Source: Enterovibrio sp051650965
GTDB taxonomy: Bacteria > Pseudomonadota > Gammaproteobacteria > Enterobacterales > Vibrionaceae
Length of the DNA: 64,000 nt
Reading direction: 5' to 3'
Assembly: GCA_051650965.1 (NCBI GenBank)
Contig: JBOFRL010000023.1
Location: 75,574-139,573 of the forward strand
The notes beneath the pieces are model-generated. The model saw only the letters and a program-made list of their open reading frames with translations, did no database searches and was not told where the DNA came from. This document shows positions 1 to 9,038 of this stretch, in pieces (positions within the stretch are counted from its first letter, which is position 1; each line of letters begins with the position of its first letter). Made by a program: the position numbers and the translations under genes.

Positions 1-177
1 ATTGGCATCGCTGGCTGCTTGAGCGATGATTGCGGCGTGGTACACGCGCACGGACTCGACGCGGTGTTCGCCGTTGTCAATCGCGCCATGCCGCTGCCAG
101 AAGCGCTCGCGACCGCCAAAATCAACCTCGAGCTGACCGCACGCAACGTCGCCGCACTCTATCAGCTATCGCGCTAA
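1..177 (+). CDS. Glycerate kinase, C-terminal end (partial)
   Basis: The reading frame is open from the first base of the window to the TAA at 175-177, giving 58 residues. The segment GVVHAHGLDAVFAVVNR followed by LPEALATA and a helix containing LELTARNVAALYQL has the look of the C-terminus of type I glycerate kinases (GarK/GlxK family), where a GIDAVF-like strand precedes a Pro and a final helix. These enzymes phosphorylate glycerate with ATP in the cytosol. Only the tail is visible, so no catalytic residue can be checked and the choice between garK and glxK is open. The call rests on remembered family sequence. Confidence 0.75.
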   Translation: MGIAGCLSDDCGVVHAHGLDAVFAVVNRAMPLPEALATAKINLELTARNVAALYQLSR

Positions 178-396
178 CGCGCGCAGATCAAGGTGCCAGC
201 CGATGGATTGGCACCTTGGCTTAACAATTGCAACCTGCGTCACCGTTTCACCCTTTATCACAGAATAAACATTCTGCAAGCCGATCGCATCCGCTACCAT
301 GCAAGCCAGAATACAGACTCAGCGCCACTCATAACTCTCGCTTATGAGTCACAATTTTCGGTGAATGAACTTACCAAGCCGCACAGTGAGGTCGAC

Positions 397-1773
397 ATGA
401 GTATTGGTGGAAATGGCGCTAACGGACGGCCACCTTCTGCAAATAACGCAGGACTTAGGCAGCGGCGCCCCGAGGCCAACGAGGCGGACGCAGATGCCGC
501 GCAAGGACAAGCAGCCGCAGGAGCAGCAACGGCAGCTCGCAACGACAATCGCAACCTGCGAGAGCGAGCATTCAGCAGCGTGCGCAATACGCTAAGCAGC
601 CCCTCCACGGTTGGCGCCGTGATAGTTGGCGCAGTGGCGACAAGTTACGCGCTATCGTGGCTATTTGGCGCGAGCGGTGCACCAAGCGGTGCGCTGACAA
701 ACAGCTCATCCAATCTTGGCGGCACGCCGCCTCCCCCGCCGCTCAATCCCAGTCAAGTTAACTCAGCGACTCCACAGGCACCGGCAAACAGCTGCCCAGT
801 TCCGACCTTAACAGAGATCTTGCGCAATGCTGGTTATCCGCAGCCTGATCAAACGCCAACCAGAAACTACTTGCGCGAAGGCGCAAGACCACGGGCTACA
901 CGACAAAGACACAACCATTCCACCCGCAGAGAAGGACGCGTTCACAGACACCGTGCGCACACAGCCCAGAGCGAGCAAGCCGCGCAAACAGGACAGGCGG
1001 CCACGCAAGAGAGCGCTTCTGTCCCCCGATGCCCTGATGAAATCGTCTTTGTTTCTCCGCAGCCCCAAGCACCATTAATGCCCAGTGAAACACAAAGAAT
1101 TCTACAAAGAGGTAGTACAGAAGGGCTGTGCGAAGGCGTTCTGCCACGTCTCACTTGGCGACCTGTTACAAGCCTAGCACCGAGATTTTTATGTCGAGAC
1201 ACTCATACGCAAAGACCAACCACCTCTTGCACAATAGGAGATCAGGCTCATAGGTGTGAGCCAAATCAAGAGCTTGAACAGTGCGCAGGCTTACGATTAA
1301 GCGACTGGGCGCAAAGTACATCAGCGGCTTGCGTGCGCGCTCAAGCATTTGAAAAAGAAATAACGGTTGTGCTTGAAGGAACCGACTTGTTAGAAGATCG
1401 TGGCATCACGCCAACAGAGCAAGAACAAGCCGCTTTTGATAATGAGATCAAGCAGTTCTGCAACGACGGTGTCAAAATCTATTCTGAAGATCCCTCTTTT
1501 GATGGCATCTCAGAATGGGCAAAAGATCGCATTCACTTTGGCGCCAAGCCGGAAGACATTTTGCAAGGGCGCGACCTGCACGCCGAGCCGCAGCCAGCAC
1601 AACAAACTGCTGCCGAACAAGAAGCCGCTCAAGAAGCTCAAGAAGCTCAAGAAGCTCAAGAAGCTGCCACAGATAACGCACAAGACTCTACATCAGAGCC
1701 GCAGCCAGAAGAAGACCCAACCTCTAGCAACAATGCAGCTCACGGCAGCGCAAAAACGCCGGAGCACGAGTAG
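397..1773 (+). CDS. Hypothetical protein, low-complexity with one membrane segment
   Basis: A 458-residue protein of no family I recognise. The frame is open from 193, but I start at the ATG at 397 because GTGAGG lies about 5-10 bases upstream and the sequence before it looks non-coding. The N-terminal 60 residues are Ala/Arg/Asn/Gln-rich. A single hydrophobic segment follows (about residues 71-93), then a Pro/Ser/Thr/Arg-rich stretch. The most globular part, about residues 210-395, has roughly eight cysteines. Near the C-terminus is a perfect Glu-Ala-Gln tripeptide repeat, built from 9-base repeats at about 1627-1662, then an acidic tail. There is no N-terminal signal peptide. It is convergent with another low-complexity gene. 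A secreted or host-directed role is possible but is only inference. The frame stays open after the amber stop (see findings). Confidence 0.7.
   Translation: MSIGGNGANGRPPSANNAGLRQRRPEANEADADAAQGQAAAGAATAARNDNRNLRERAFSSVRNTLSSPSTVGAVIVGAVATSYALSWLFGASGAPSGALTNSSSNLGGTPPPPPLNPSQVNSATPQAPANSCPVPTLTEILRNAGYPQPDQTPTRNYLREGARPRATRQRHNHSTRREGRVHRHRAHTAQSEQAAQTGQAATQESASVPRCPDEIVFVSPQPQAPLMPSETQRILQRGSTEGLCEGVLPRLTWRPVTSLAPRFLCRDTHTQRPTTSCTIGDQAHRCEPNQELEQCAGLRLSDWAQSTSAACVRAQAFEKEITVVLEGTDLLEDRGITPTEQEQAAFDNEIKQFCNDGVKIYSEDPSFDGISEWAKDRIHFGAKPEDILQGRDLHAEPQPAQQTAAEQEAAQEAQEAQEAQEAATDNAQDSTSEPQPEEDPTSSNNAAHGSAKTPEHE
1624..1664 (+). repeat. 9-base tandem repeat in coding sequence
   Basis: Four to five consecutive copies of a nine-base unit close to AAGAAGCTC lie in frame and encode repeated Glu-Ala-Gln. 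Because the unit is a multiple of three, copy-number change would alter protein length without a frameshift. Confidence 0.8.
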
Positions 1774-1973
1774 CGTCAGCAGCCAAACTCTTCACCTTGG
1801 CTAAACGCGCATGATTTAACACACTATTTCGGCGACTTGTTGCGCGAGCAACTCACCAACAAAACCTTTGAGCTGAAATTTTCCCGCTGTTTTTTTTACC
1901 GGTTGCCAAACCTTGTTATGCAGTCGCTGCTGCCGTTAATTCCCGCGTTTAGAATGCCGCCCTTTTCGTAGCG

Positions 1974-3698
1974 CTACTCATCAAAAAGGCTAAACATTTC
2001 ATCCTCATTCATAGCCATATTCAAATCGAACGGGTCGCTGGCAGAAGGAGCCGGAGCAGGAGCAACAGGAGCCGGAGCAGGGGCAACAGGAGCAGGTGGC
2101 TCACTGACAGGCGCTGGCTGCAGATCCAGCAGCGCTTCAAGGCTAGTCTCTGAAATGTTTGGCGAAAATGGCGGAACTACAGGTGCAAGCTGCGCTGCAG
2201 AGGTGCTAGGCGTTGCGGGCGCAGTAAATACCGGAGCCGCCGTTTGTGCGACGCTGTGTGCAGGAGGAGCCGCAGTGGTAGTCGCGGGGAAAAATACCGG
2301 CGTTTGGCGAGCAGGAACAGATATCAACGTAGAAAATGTTAAAGGAGCGCTTAGCACTGCAGAGGCAGTGGTGGGTTGAACTGCTGCAGTGGTTAATATT
2401 GGCACTGGTAAAACTGCGGCGATAGGAACGTGTGAAATTAGCTGCAGTCGCATCTTAATGGCATTAATTAACGTTTGCGTCAAATTTAGCACGTTGGCTC
2501 CTGCAGCCCCTAGAGCCCTCCCTTGCCCCCCCCTTGTCTGTTGAAATCCCCGTATCCAATTCCTTGTTCCTCTACGCTGCACGGCTAAAAGCCCACTCAG
2601 ACGCTCATAAGTCCCATGAAGTAGCCTTCCATCGTCTTGCAAAACACATATGACCCTTGCAAAAAAGGTGCAGCGATCTCTTAAATTTGTTGCTTTGTTA
2701 AAATCACCCATTAACGTTTGCAATTTTTCATCTTGTTGATTAATAAATGCAGCAGTGAAAGAAAGCCCTGCAGTTAAATCTGACTGAGCGGCTCCTGCCC
2801 CTGATCGGGTTTGCTCCTGCGATAAAGCAGTCACTTGTGGCGATGAAAGACACGTTTGGATTGCTGCAAGCAATTCTGTCCAAGAAAACATATCCATTGG
2901 CATCTGTAAGCGCATCGTTGAAGCAGTAGCGCCACCACTAGTAGTAGCGGTGCTAGACGCTGAGGTCGCGTTTGTATCCTGGCTATGCATCCTCTGCCAA
3001 ACAGCGACAGAGTTTAGCTGAATACCTAACAACTCACTAAGGCGGGTTAATGTTCCACGCAAAAGCACTCCTTCACTCTCAAAGGCGCGCGCTGCTTTTA
3101 TGATAAAAGCTGCACGACGGGCTGGATTTTGCTCGTTATTAACTAGCTGCAAGATGAGTTTCAACACGGGATCACTGCAATTATCAATAGCCTGCTCAGA
3201 GAAAGATAATTCTAGAGATAATCGATTTTCATTTCCCTCAGCGCCTCCAGAGAGCCCAGCGTGCGCATCCTCTTTCCCCTGCTCATTTTCACGGCTGCCT
3301 TCCCTTTGCAGCCCTGTGTGCGTGAACAAATGGGAAAAAAATGCATTTAAAGATAGTACAGCGGCAGGAGCAGGATTTGGATTGACTGGAGCCAAGTTAG
3401 GTACCAAATTATATGCAGGAGCTATTGCACGATAAGGAGCACCTCTTCCTCGCACTGGAACACGCGCAGACGCTCTTACCGGCCCAATTCCCCCAGCGAC
3501 AGCTCCTGCTTGTTGGCCTGTGCTTGTAGAGGCCGCCGTGGTCGCTGGTATATTCGCAGTGTTAGTAACTACTGCAAGCTGCAACGTGGCGGTTACGGTG
3601 CTGGTTGTGGTTGGTTGCGCTGCGGTAGTTTGAGTTGTCGTTTGGCTGGTGCCAGCTGCGGCTGTGGTTGATGTGGGCGGCGGTTGGTTTGGAAACAT
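1974..3698 (-). CDS. Hypothetical protein with duplicated HTH-like domain and acidic tail
   Basis: A 574-residue protein of no recognised family. Residues 1-110 are Thr/Ala/Pro-rich with a short Arg/Gly patch near 80-90. Two segments, about 165-238 and 313-386, align without gaps at an offset of 147 residues. The shared core reads G-x-L-L-x-G-T, then R-L-S-x-L-L, then Q, then W-x-R (13 of 29 identical in the best part), which looks like a helix-turn-helix with a Trp in the second helix. Residues 400-530 are again low-complexity. The C-terminus has a Pro-Ala repeat, then an acidic hydrophobic tail containing DPFDLNM and DEMFSLFDE. No signal peptide or membrane segment is evident. The start is ATG with a weak GGAT upstream. 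Function unknown; DNA binding is an inference. Confidence 0.75.
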   Translation of the reverse strand: MFPNQPPPTSTTAAAGTSQTTTQTTAAQPTTTSTVTATLQLAVVTNTANIPATTAASTSTGQQAGAVAGGIGPVRASARVPVRGRGAPYRAIAPAYNLVPNLAPVNPNPAPAAVLSLNAFFSHLFTHTGLQREGSRENEQGKEDAHAGLSGGAEGNENRLSLELSFSEQAIDNCSDPVLKLILQLVNNEQNPARRAAFIIKAARAFESEGVLLRGTLTRLSELLGIQLNSVAVWQRMHSQDTNATSASSTATTSGGATASTMRLQMPMDMFSWTELLAAIQTCLSSPQVTALSQEQTRSGAGAAQSDLTAGLSFTAAFINQQDEKLQTLMGDFNKATNLRDRCTFFARVICVLQDDGRLLHGTYERLSGLLAVQRRGTRNWIRGFQQTRGGQGRALGAAGANVLNLTQTLINAIKMRLQLISHVPIAAVLPVPILTTAAVQPTTASAVLSAPLTFSTLISVPARQTPVFFPATTTAAPPAHSVAQTAAPVFTAPATPSTSAAQLAPVVPPFSPNISETSLEALLDLQPAPVSEPPAPVAPAPAPVAPAPAPSASDPFDLNMAMNEDEMFSLFDE

Positions 3699-4010
3699 AC
3701 AAACAAATCCTACTAAAGCTATACAGCAACTTCAAAGATGGCCATCTGCTCTTTTTTTAAGCTTGAACTCATCAAATGGCATTTACGACAAAACATCTAA
3801 ATAAAATCAAAGAGTTAAAATAGATGTCGCTGTTTACTATGCCTACAAAATAGCAGCTGCTGCTCAAATAATAATCGCAAACAATATGCAGTAAAACTAA
3901 CACTCGCAAGTGAATAGATGTAAAAAAATCCCTACACAAAATAACGCATTGAATTGCCAAACTTTATTCACACAACGATAAATTAGCTTGCGCTTTTAAT
4001 CGCGCTGGAT
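3699..4010. other. AT-rich intergenic region
   Basis: About 310 bases between the divergent hypothetical gene and ycgN. It is AT-rich and presumably holds both promoters, but I see no box pair, terminator or RNA that I could defend. A short minus-strand open frame here (3772-3960) lacks a ribosome site and has irregular composition. Confidence 0.5.
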
Positions 4011-4532
4011 ATGCTTGCTTTTTCTTTTTTTGGCGAGGTTCATTTGAATAAACTTCCTTTTTGGCAGCAAAAATCCCTTGATGAGATGAATGAGCAAGAA
4101 TGGGAGCAGATCTGCGATGGCTGCGCTAAGTGCTGTTTGCACAAATTTATCGACGATGACACAGACGATCTGCACTACACCAATATCGCCTGCGAGCTGC
4201 TCGACAGCCAAACATGCCAGTGCAGCGACTACGCCAACCGCTTTGCGCGCGGGGTGCAATGCTTAAAGTTGACCAAAGAAAATTTACCGCAATTTTACTG
4301 GCTGCCCGCGACCTGCTCCTACCGATTACTCATGGAAAATCAGCCACTTCCAGAATGGCACCCGCTGCTCACCGGCTCTAAAGAGGCAATGCATGCAGCT
4401 AAAGGCTCGGTGCAAAACAGCGTGGTATATGAAATAGACGTCATTGACTGGCAAGATCACATTGTGGAAAGTTTTTGCGCAGGCAAATCAAACGCTAAAA
4501 GCAAAACCCGCAATCGCACTCGCAAAAAATAA
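4011..4532 (+). CDS. ycgN: YcgN family (UPF0260) cysteine-cluster protein
   Basis: A 173-residue protein matching YcgN along its length. It has the CDGCAKCCLHK motif near the N-terminus, a second cysteine group (ACELLDSQTCQC), then LTKENLP, WLPATC(S)YR, WHPLLTGS and VIDWQDHI. The spaced cysteines resemble the YkgJ-type zinc or iron-sulfur cluster family; the biochemical role is not established. The ATG at 4011 has a poor ribosome site. A TTG at 4044 preceded by GCGAGG at 4033-4038 would start the protein at NKLPFWQQ, close to where I recall E. coli YcgN beginning, and may be the real start. It lies 14 bases before dusC on the same strand, so the two are probably co-transcribed. Confidence 0.88.
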   Translation: MLAFSFFGEVHLNKLPFWQQKSLDEMNEQEWEQICDGCAKCCLHKFIDDDTDDLHYTNIACELLDSQTCQCSDYANRFARGVQCLKLTKENLPQFYWLPATCSYRLLMENQPLPEWHPLLTGSKEAMHAAKGSVQNSVVYEIDVIDWQDHIVESFCAGKSNAKSKTRNRTRKK

Positions 4533-4546
4533 AAGGCAATAAAATC

Positions 4547-5503
4547 ATGCAGATCATTTTAGGGCCGATGCAAGGCGTGTTAGATGCGCCGGTGCGCGAG
4601 CTGCTTACCGCCATCAATCCTTATGCGCTGTGCGTCACCGAATTTGTGCGCGTCGTGGATGCTGTGCTTCCGCCGCATTATTACTACAGACTTTGTCCTG
4701 AGCTTAAAAATGGCGGCAAAACCGCTGCCGGAACCCCTGTTCGGGTGCAGCTGCTCGGGCAATCGCCACAATATATGGCAGAAAATGCGGCGCTCGCCAT
4801 CGAGCTTGGTTCAGCCGGCATCGATCTCAACTTTGGCTGTCCATCAAAAACGGTGAACAACAGTTTAGGCGGCGCGGCGCTGTTAAAGCAGCCGGAGCTT
4901 ATTTATCAAATCGTTAAGTCGGTCAGGACGGCGATCCCGCACGCCTTGCTAAGCGCGAAAATTCGCCTCGGCTTTGACGATTGCAGCCCCTTTTTAGAGA
5001 TCGCAGACGCCGCGTTAAACGCGGGCGTGGATGAGCTGGTGGTGCATGGCCGCAGCAAAGTGGATGGCTACAAAAAAGAGGCCATTCGCTGGGATCTCAT
5101 CGGCGAAATTCAAAAACGCACCGCCGTTTCGGTCGTTGCCAATGGCGAAATTTGGTGCCAAGAGGATGCGCAAAACTGCCATTTTCAGACTGGCAGCAGC
5201 AATTTGATGGTGTGCCGCGGCGCGCTTTCGATGCCCAATTTAGCTGCGCACATAATGCAAGGCGCAGCGCCGCTTGCTTGGCGTGACGTTGTTGCGCTGC
5301 TGCTAACTTATGCGAAAAATTTTCCTCAGCAAGAGAAAAAACAATACGTATCAGCGCGCATCAAGCAATGGCTGCATTACCTAATGCTCAATTATCCAGA
5401 AGCTAGCTTGCTGTTTTTACAAATAAAAAACATTCACGAGCAAGAGCTTATCCAAACGGCGCTGCACAATTATCTGCAGCAAGAAACAGCGCTTGTCGTC
5501 TGA
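4547..5503 (+). CDS. dusC: tRNA-dihydrouridine(16) synthase DusC
   Basis: A 318-residue FMN-dependent oxidoreductase that reduces uridine 16 in the tRNA D-loop. The N-terminal LGPMQGVLDAPVRE is the flavin-binding start of the Dus barrel, and the MQG form and short length fit DusC rather than DusA or DusB. The motif DLNFGCPSKTVN carries the catalytic cysteine, and LVVHGRSK and VVANGEI are the later phosphate-binding strands of the barrel. A small C-terminal helical RNA-binding domain follows. It starts 14 bases after ycgN. A strong stem-loop follows the stop. Confidence 0.93.
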   Translation: MQIILGPMQGVLDAPVRELLTAINPYALCVTEFVRVVDAVLPPHYYYRLCPELKNGGKTAAGTPVRVQLLGQSPQYMAENAALAIELGSAGIDLNFGCPSKTVNNSLGGAALLKQPELIYQIVKSVRTAIPHALLSAKIRLGFDDCSPFLEIADAALNAGVDELVVHGRSKVDGYKKEAIRWDLIGEIQKRTAVSVVANGEIWCQEDAQNCHFQTGSSNLMVCRGALSMPNLAAHIMQGAAPLAWRDVVALLLTYAKNFPQQEKKQYVSARIKQWLHYLMLNYPEASLLFLQIKNIHEQELIQTALHNYLQQETALVV

Positions 5504-5544
5504 CAAATTTTTTGTCGCGCAAACCACGTCCACCAAGCCAATAA

Positions 5545-5572
5545 ACCACTGCAAAGACCCATTTGCGGTGGT
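5545..5572 (+). other. Strong stem-loop after dusC
   Basis: An 11-base-pair stem (5545-5555 with 5562-5572, one G-U pair) around a six-base loop. It lies 41 bases after the dusC stop but has no T-run, so it is either an mRNA 3'-end stabiliser or a Rho-dependent end rather than a classic intrinsic terminator. Confidence 0.5.
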
Positions 5573-5772
5573 CGTTATCGCCGCATAATTGCCTACCGCC
5601 CCCTTTTTTGCACGCGCATTTTTCCGACTAATTTATAAAAAATTATTGAAAAATAAGTTGTTACGCAGGCAAATCCGAGAGTTGCGTCTAGTCTTAATTA
5701 AACAGCTATTTTCAATTTACAACATCCAACATCGCTCATTTGTAAGCATGTGCCGTCGTAAAAGGACTTTCT

Positions 5773-7707
5773 ATGACCATATTCGATCACTACCGCCAGC
5801 GCTACGAGCAAACCAAAGATGAAGAGCTAAGCTTGCAAGATTTTCTCGATTTATGTCGCGAAGATCGCAGCGCCTACGCAAATGCAGCGGAGCGACTGCT
5901 GATGGCGATTGGCGAGCCGGAAAAAATTGACACCTCTTTGTCGCCCAAACTCAGCCGCCTTTTTTCCAACCGCGTCATTGCCCACTACAAAACGTTTGAA
6001 GATTTCTATGGCATGGAAGAGGCTATCGAGCAGATCGTCTCCTATTTAAAACATGCGGCTCAAGGGCTTGAAGAGCGCAAGCAGATCCTCTATTTGCTCG
6101 GGCCTGTTGGCGGCGGCAAGTCATCGCTGGCGGAAAAATTAAAACATTTAATGCAAAAAGTGCCGATTTACGTCCTTTCTGCCAATGGCGAGCGCAGCCC
6201 CGTCAATGATCATCCTTTTTGCCTATTTGACGTTAATGAAGATGGCAAAATTTTAGAAAGTCAGTACAAAATTCCAAAGCGTTACTTGCGCTCGATCATG
6301 TCGCCTTGGGTGGCGAAACGCTTGCACGAATTTGGCGGCGATATTACCAAATTCAAAGTGGTGAAAATTCGCCCGTCGATTTTGGATCAAATTGCGATTG
6401 CCAAAACTGAGCCGGGCGATGAAAACAACCAAGACATTTCCTCTTTGGTGGGGAAAGTCGACATTCGCAAGCTTGAATATTTTTCGCAAAATGATCCTGA
6501 CGCCTACAGCTATTCAGGCGCACTTTGTAAGGCAAATCATGGCATTATGGAATTTGTCGAAATGTTTAAAGCGCCGATAAAAGTGCTGCATCCCCTGCTT
6601 ACCGCGACGCAAGAAGGCAACTACAACGGCACTGAGGGGATCTCTGCGCTGCCATTTGACGGCATGATTTTAGCGCACTCCAACGAGTCGGAATGGCAAA
6701 CTTTCCGCAACAATAAAAACAACGAGGCTTTCCTCGACCGCGTTTTTATCGTCAAGGTGCCCTATTGCTTGCGCCTGTCAGAAGAGCGCAAAATTTACGA
6801 AAAACTTTTACAAAACAGCGAATTATCGACAGCCCCATGCGCCCCGAGCACGCTCGATATTTTAGCGCGCTTTAGCGTACTGTCGCGGCTCAAAGATCCA
6901 GAAAATTCAAACATCTACTCTAAAATGCGCGTCTATGACGGCGAGACGCTTAAAGACACCGATCCTAAAGCAAAATCTTATCAGGAGTACCGTGATTACG
7001 CGGGTGTCAATGAGGGGATGACCGGCCTGTCGACCCGTTTCGCGTTTAAAATTTTGTCGCGCGTATTTAATTTCGATCACAACGAAATTGCGGCAAATCC
7101 TGTGCACCTCTTTTATGTGTTAGAGCAGCAAATTGAACGCCAGCAATTTCCAGCCGAAGTGGCCGCAAAATATTTAGAGCACCTCAAAGGCCATTTGATC
7201 CCAAAATATATCGAATTTATCGGCAAAGAAGTGCAAACCGCTTATTTAGAATCCTACTCTGAATACGGGCAAAATATTTTTGACCGCTATGTTGTTTATG
7301 CTGACTTTTGGATCCAAGACCAAGAATATCGCGATCCCGATACCGGCCAATTATTCGATAGAGCAGCGTTAAATGCTGAGCTTGAAAAAATAGAAAAACC
7401 AGCTGGAATAAGCAATCCAAAAGATTTTCGTAATGAGATCGTCAATTTTGTCCTTCGCGCAAGAGCAAATAATGAAGGACGAAATCCAGCGTGGACAAGC
7501 TATGAAAAATTGCGCACCGTAATTGAAAAGAAAATGTTTTCTAATACCGAAGATCTGCTTCCTGTTATTTCCTTTAATGCGAAAACGTCCACCGAAGAGC
7601 AGAAAAAACACGAAGATTTTGTCGCAAGAATGATGGAAAAAGGTTATACGCGAAAACAAGTTCGTTTACTATCAGAGTGGTATTTGCGAGTTAGAAAATC
7701 ATCCTAA
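5773..7707 (+). CDS. prkA: PrkA family serine protein kinase / AAA+ protein
   Basis: A 644-residue protein, the same length as E. coli YeaG. The N-terminal AAA+ domain has Walker A GPVGGGKSS at residues 110-118, and the C-terminal part (roughly from residue 440) is the kinase-like PrkA domain. The family is linked to nitrogen starvation and stationary-phase stress, and a Bacillus homologue has been linked to sporulation. Start: ATG with AAAGGA seven bases upstream. It is followed after 26 bases by yeaH and then spoVR, so this is one module. The last ~110 codons become clearly AT-richer than the rest of the gene (see findings). Confidence 0.94.
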   Translation: MTIFDHYRQRYEQTKDEELSLQDFLDLCREDRSAYANAAERLLMAIGEPEKIDTSLSPKLSRLFSNRVIAHYKTFEDFYGMEEAIEQIVSYLKHAAQGLEERKQILYLLGPVGGGKSSLAEKLKHLMQKVPIYVLSANGERSPVNDHPFCLFDVNEDGKILESQYKIPKRYLRSIMSPWVAKRLHEFGGDITKFKVVKIRPSILDQIAIAKTEPGDENNQDISSLVGKVDIRKLEYFSQNDPDAYSYSGALCKANHGIMEFVEMFKAPIKVLHPLLTATQEGNYNGTEGISALPFDGMILAHSNESEWQTFRNNKNNEAFLDRVFIVKVPYCLRLSEERKIYEKLLQNSELSTAPCAPSTLDILARFSVLSRLKDPENSNIYSKMRVYDGETLKDTDPKAKSYQEYRDYAGVNEGMTGLSTRFAFKILSRVFNFDHNEIAANPVHLFYVLEQQIERQQFPAEVAAKYLEHLKGHLIPKYIEFIGKEVQTAYLESYSEYGQNIFDRYVVYADFWIQDQEYRDPDTGQLFDRAALNAELEKIEKPAGISNPKDFRNEIVNFVLRARANNEGRNPAWTSYEKLRTVIEKKMFSNTEDLLPVISFNAKTSTEEQKKHEDFVARMMEKGYTRKQVRLLSEWYLRVRKSS

Positions 7708-7733
7708 GTAATATTTATTAATTAAGAAAATTC

Positions 7734-9002
7734 ATGGCAAATTTCATTGATAGAAGATTAAATGGAAAAAATAAAAGCGCTGTTAATCGGCAGCGCTTTT
7801 TATCTCGTCATAAACAGCAAATTAAAAATTTACTCTCTGATGCGATAAACCGCAGATCCATTACCGATCTCAAAAACGGTGAAAAAATAACCATCGCAGA
7901 AAAAGATATCAGCGAGCCTATTTTTCATCATGATGTCGGCGGGCAACGCGAAATGGTTCACCCTGGCAATGACCGATTTGTTGCTGGTGATAAAATTGAT
8001 CGCCCTTCTGGTCCGCAAAATAAAAAAACCGGAGAAGGTCAAGCCGATAATCGCGGTGACGGTGAAGATGATTTTGTTTTCCAAATTTCTAAAGATGAAT
8101 ATTTAGATCTTTTATTTGAAGATTTAGAATTGCCTGATCTAAAAGAGACCAGCTCAGCGAAATTAGTGGATGAAAAAACACGCAGAAGTGGCTTTAAATC
8201 ATCCGGAGTTCCCGCAAATATTGCAATTATTCGCTCCTTGCAAAACTCTTTAGCAAGGCGACTTGCTATATCTGCAGGCAAAAAAAAGCAGATCAGAGAA
8301 TTAAAAGAAGAGTTAGCGAATTTACAAAAAAATGAACCTGCGCAGCCTTTAGAAGAAAAAAGAGTTGTGCAGCAAATCGAAGTTTTACAGAAAAAAATTG
8401 ATGCCGTTCCTTTTATCGATACATTTGATCTTCGTTTTAAAAATTACGAAAAACAGTCCATTCCTAGCAGCCAAGCTGTTATGTTTTGCTTAATGGATGT
8501 GTCGGGTTCAATGGATCAAGCGACCAAAGATATTGCTAAACGCTTTTATTTTTTACTCTATCTATTTTTGATCCGCAATTACAAGCACGTTGATGTTGTA
8601 TTTATCCGCCACCATACGCAAGCCAAAGAAGTGGATGAACACGAATTTTTTTATTCGCAAGAAACTGGGGGAACCATTGTCTCTAGTGCATTAGTGCTGA
8701 TGCACCAAATAATAAAAGAGCGCTACCCTTCAGATAAATGGAATATCTATGCTGTGCAAGCATCGGACGGTGATAATTGGGCGGACGACTCACCCACTTG
8801 TAAAGAGTTTTTAGTGAAAAATCTATTGCCATTAGTTCGTCACTACTCTTACATCGAAATAACCAGACGAGCACATCAAACATTATGGCAAGAATATGAA
8901 TCATTAAATATTGATCATAATAATTTTTCAATGCAGCACATTAAAAACGCCGAGGATATTTATCCTATCTTTAGAGAATTATTTAAAAAGCAGACTGCAT
9001 AA
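7734..9002 (+). CDS. yeaH: YeaH / UPF0229 family von Willebrand A-domain protein
   Basis: A 422-residue cytosolic protein. An N-terminal charged region is followed by a coiled-coil-like stretch (about residues 180-222). A C-terminal VWA-like domain carries the metal site D255-x-S257-x-S259. A glycine-rich GGTIVSSAL segment follows, then the closing NAEDIYPIFRELF. It is the standard partner of PrkA/YeaG; the exact role is unknown. The ATG has only a weak AAGAAAA ribosome site. It sits between prkA and spoVR at short spacing. Codon use is strongly AT-biased compared with the genes before dusC. Confidence 0.92.
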   Translation: MANFIDRRLNGKNKSAVNRQRFLSRHKQQIKNLLSDAINRRSITDLKNGEKITIAEKDISEPIFHHDVGGQREMVHPGNDRFVAGDKIDRPSGPQNKKTGEGQADNRGDGEDDFVFQISKDEYLDLLFEDLELPDLKETSSAKLVDEKTRRSGFKSSGVPANIAIIRSLQNSLARRLAISAGKKKQIRELKEELANLQKNEPAQPLEEKRVVQQIEVLQKKIDAVPFIDTFDLRFKNYEKQSIPSSQAVMFCLMDVSGSMDQATKDIAKRFYFLLYLFLIRNYKHVDVVFIRHHTQAKEVDEHEFFYSQETGGTIVSSALVLMHQIIKERYPSDKWNIYAVQASDGDNWADDSPTCKEFLVKNLLPLVRHYSYIEITRRAHQTLWQEYESLNIDHNNFSMQHIKNAEDIYPIFRELFKKQTA

Positions 9003-9038
9003 CACATTAACGCTTATAAATGTTAGGATCGCTTCTTG

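Noticed and set aside
1624..1664. CRISPR-like short repeats
   Set aside because: Units are nine bases with no spacers and lie in a coding frame.
4580..4856. Open frames on both strands inside the start of dusC
   Set aside because: They overlap a well-supported dusC frame and have no family features.
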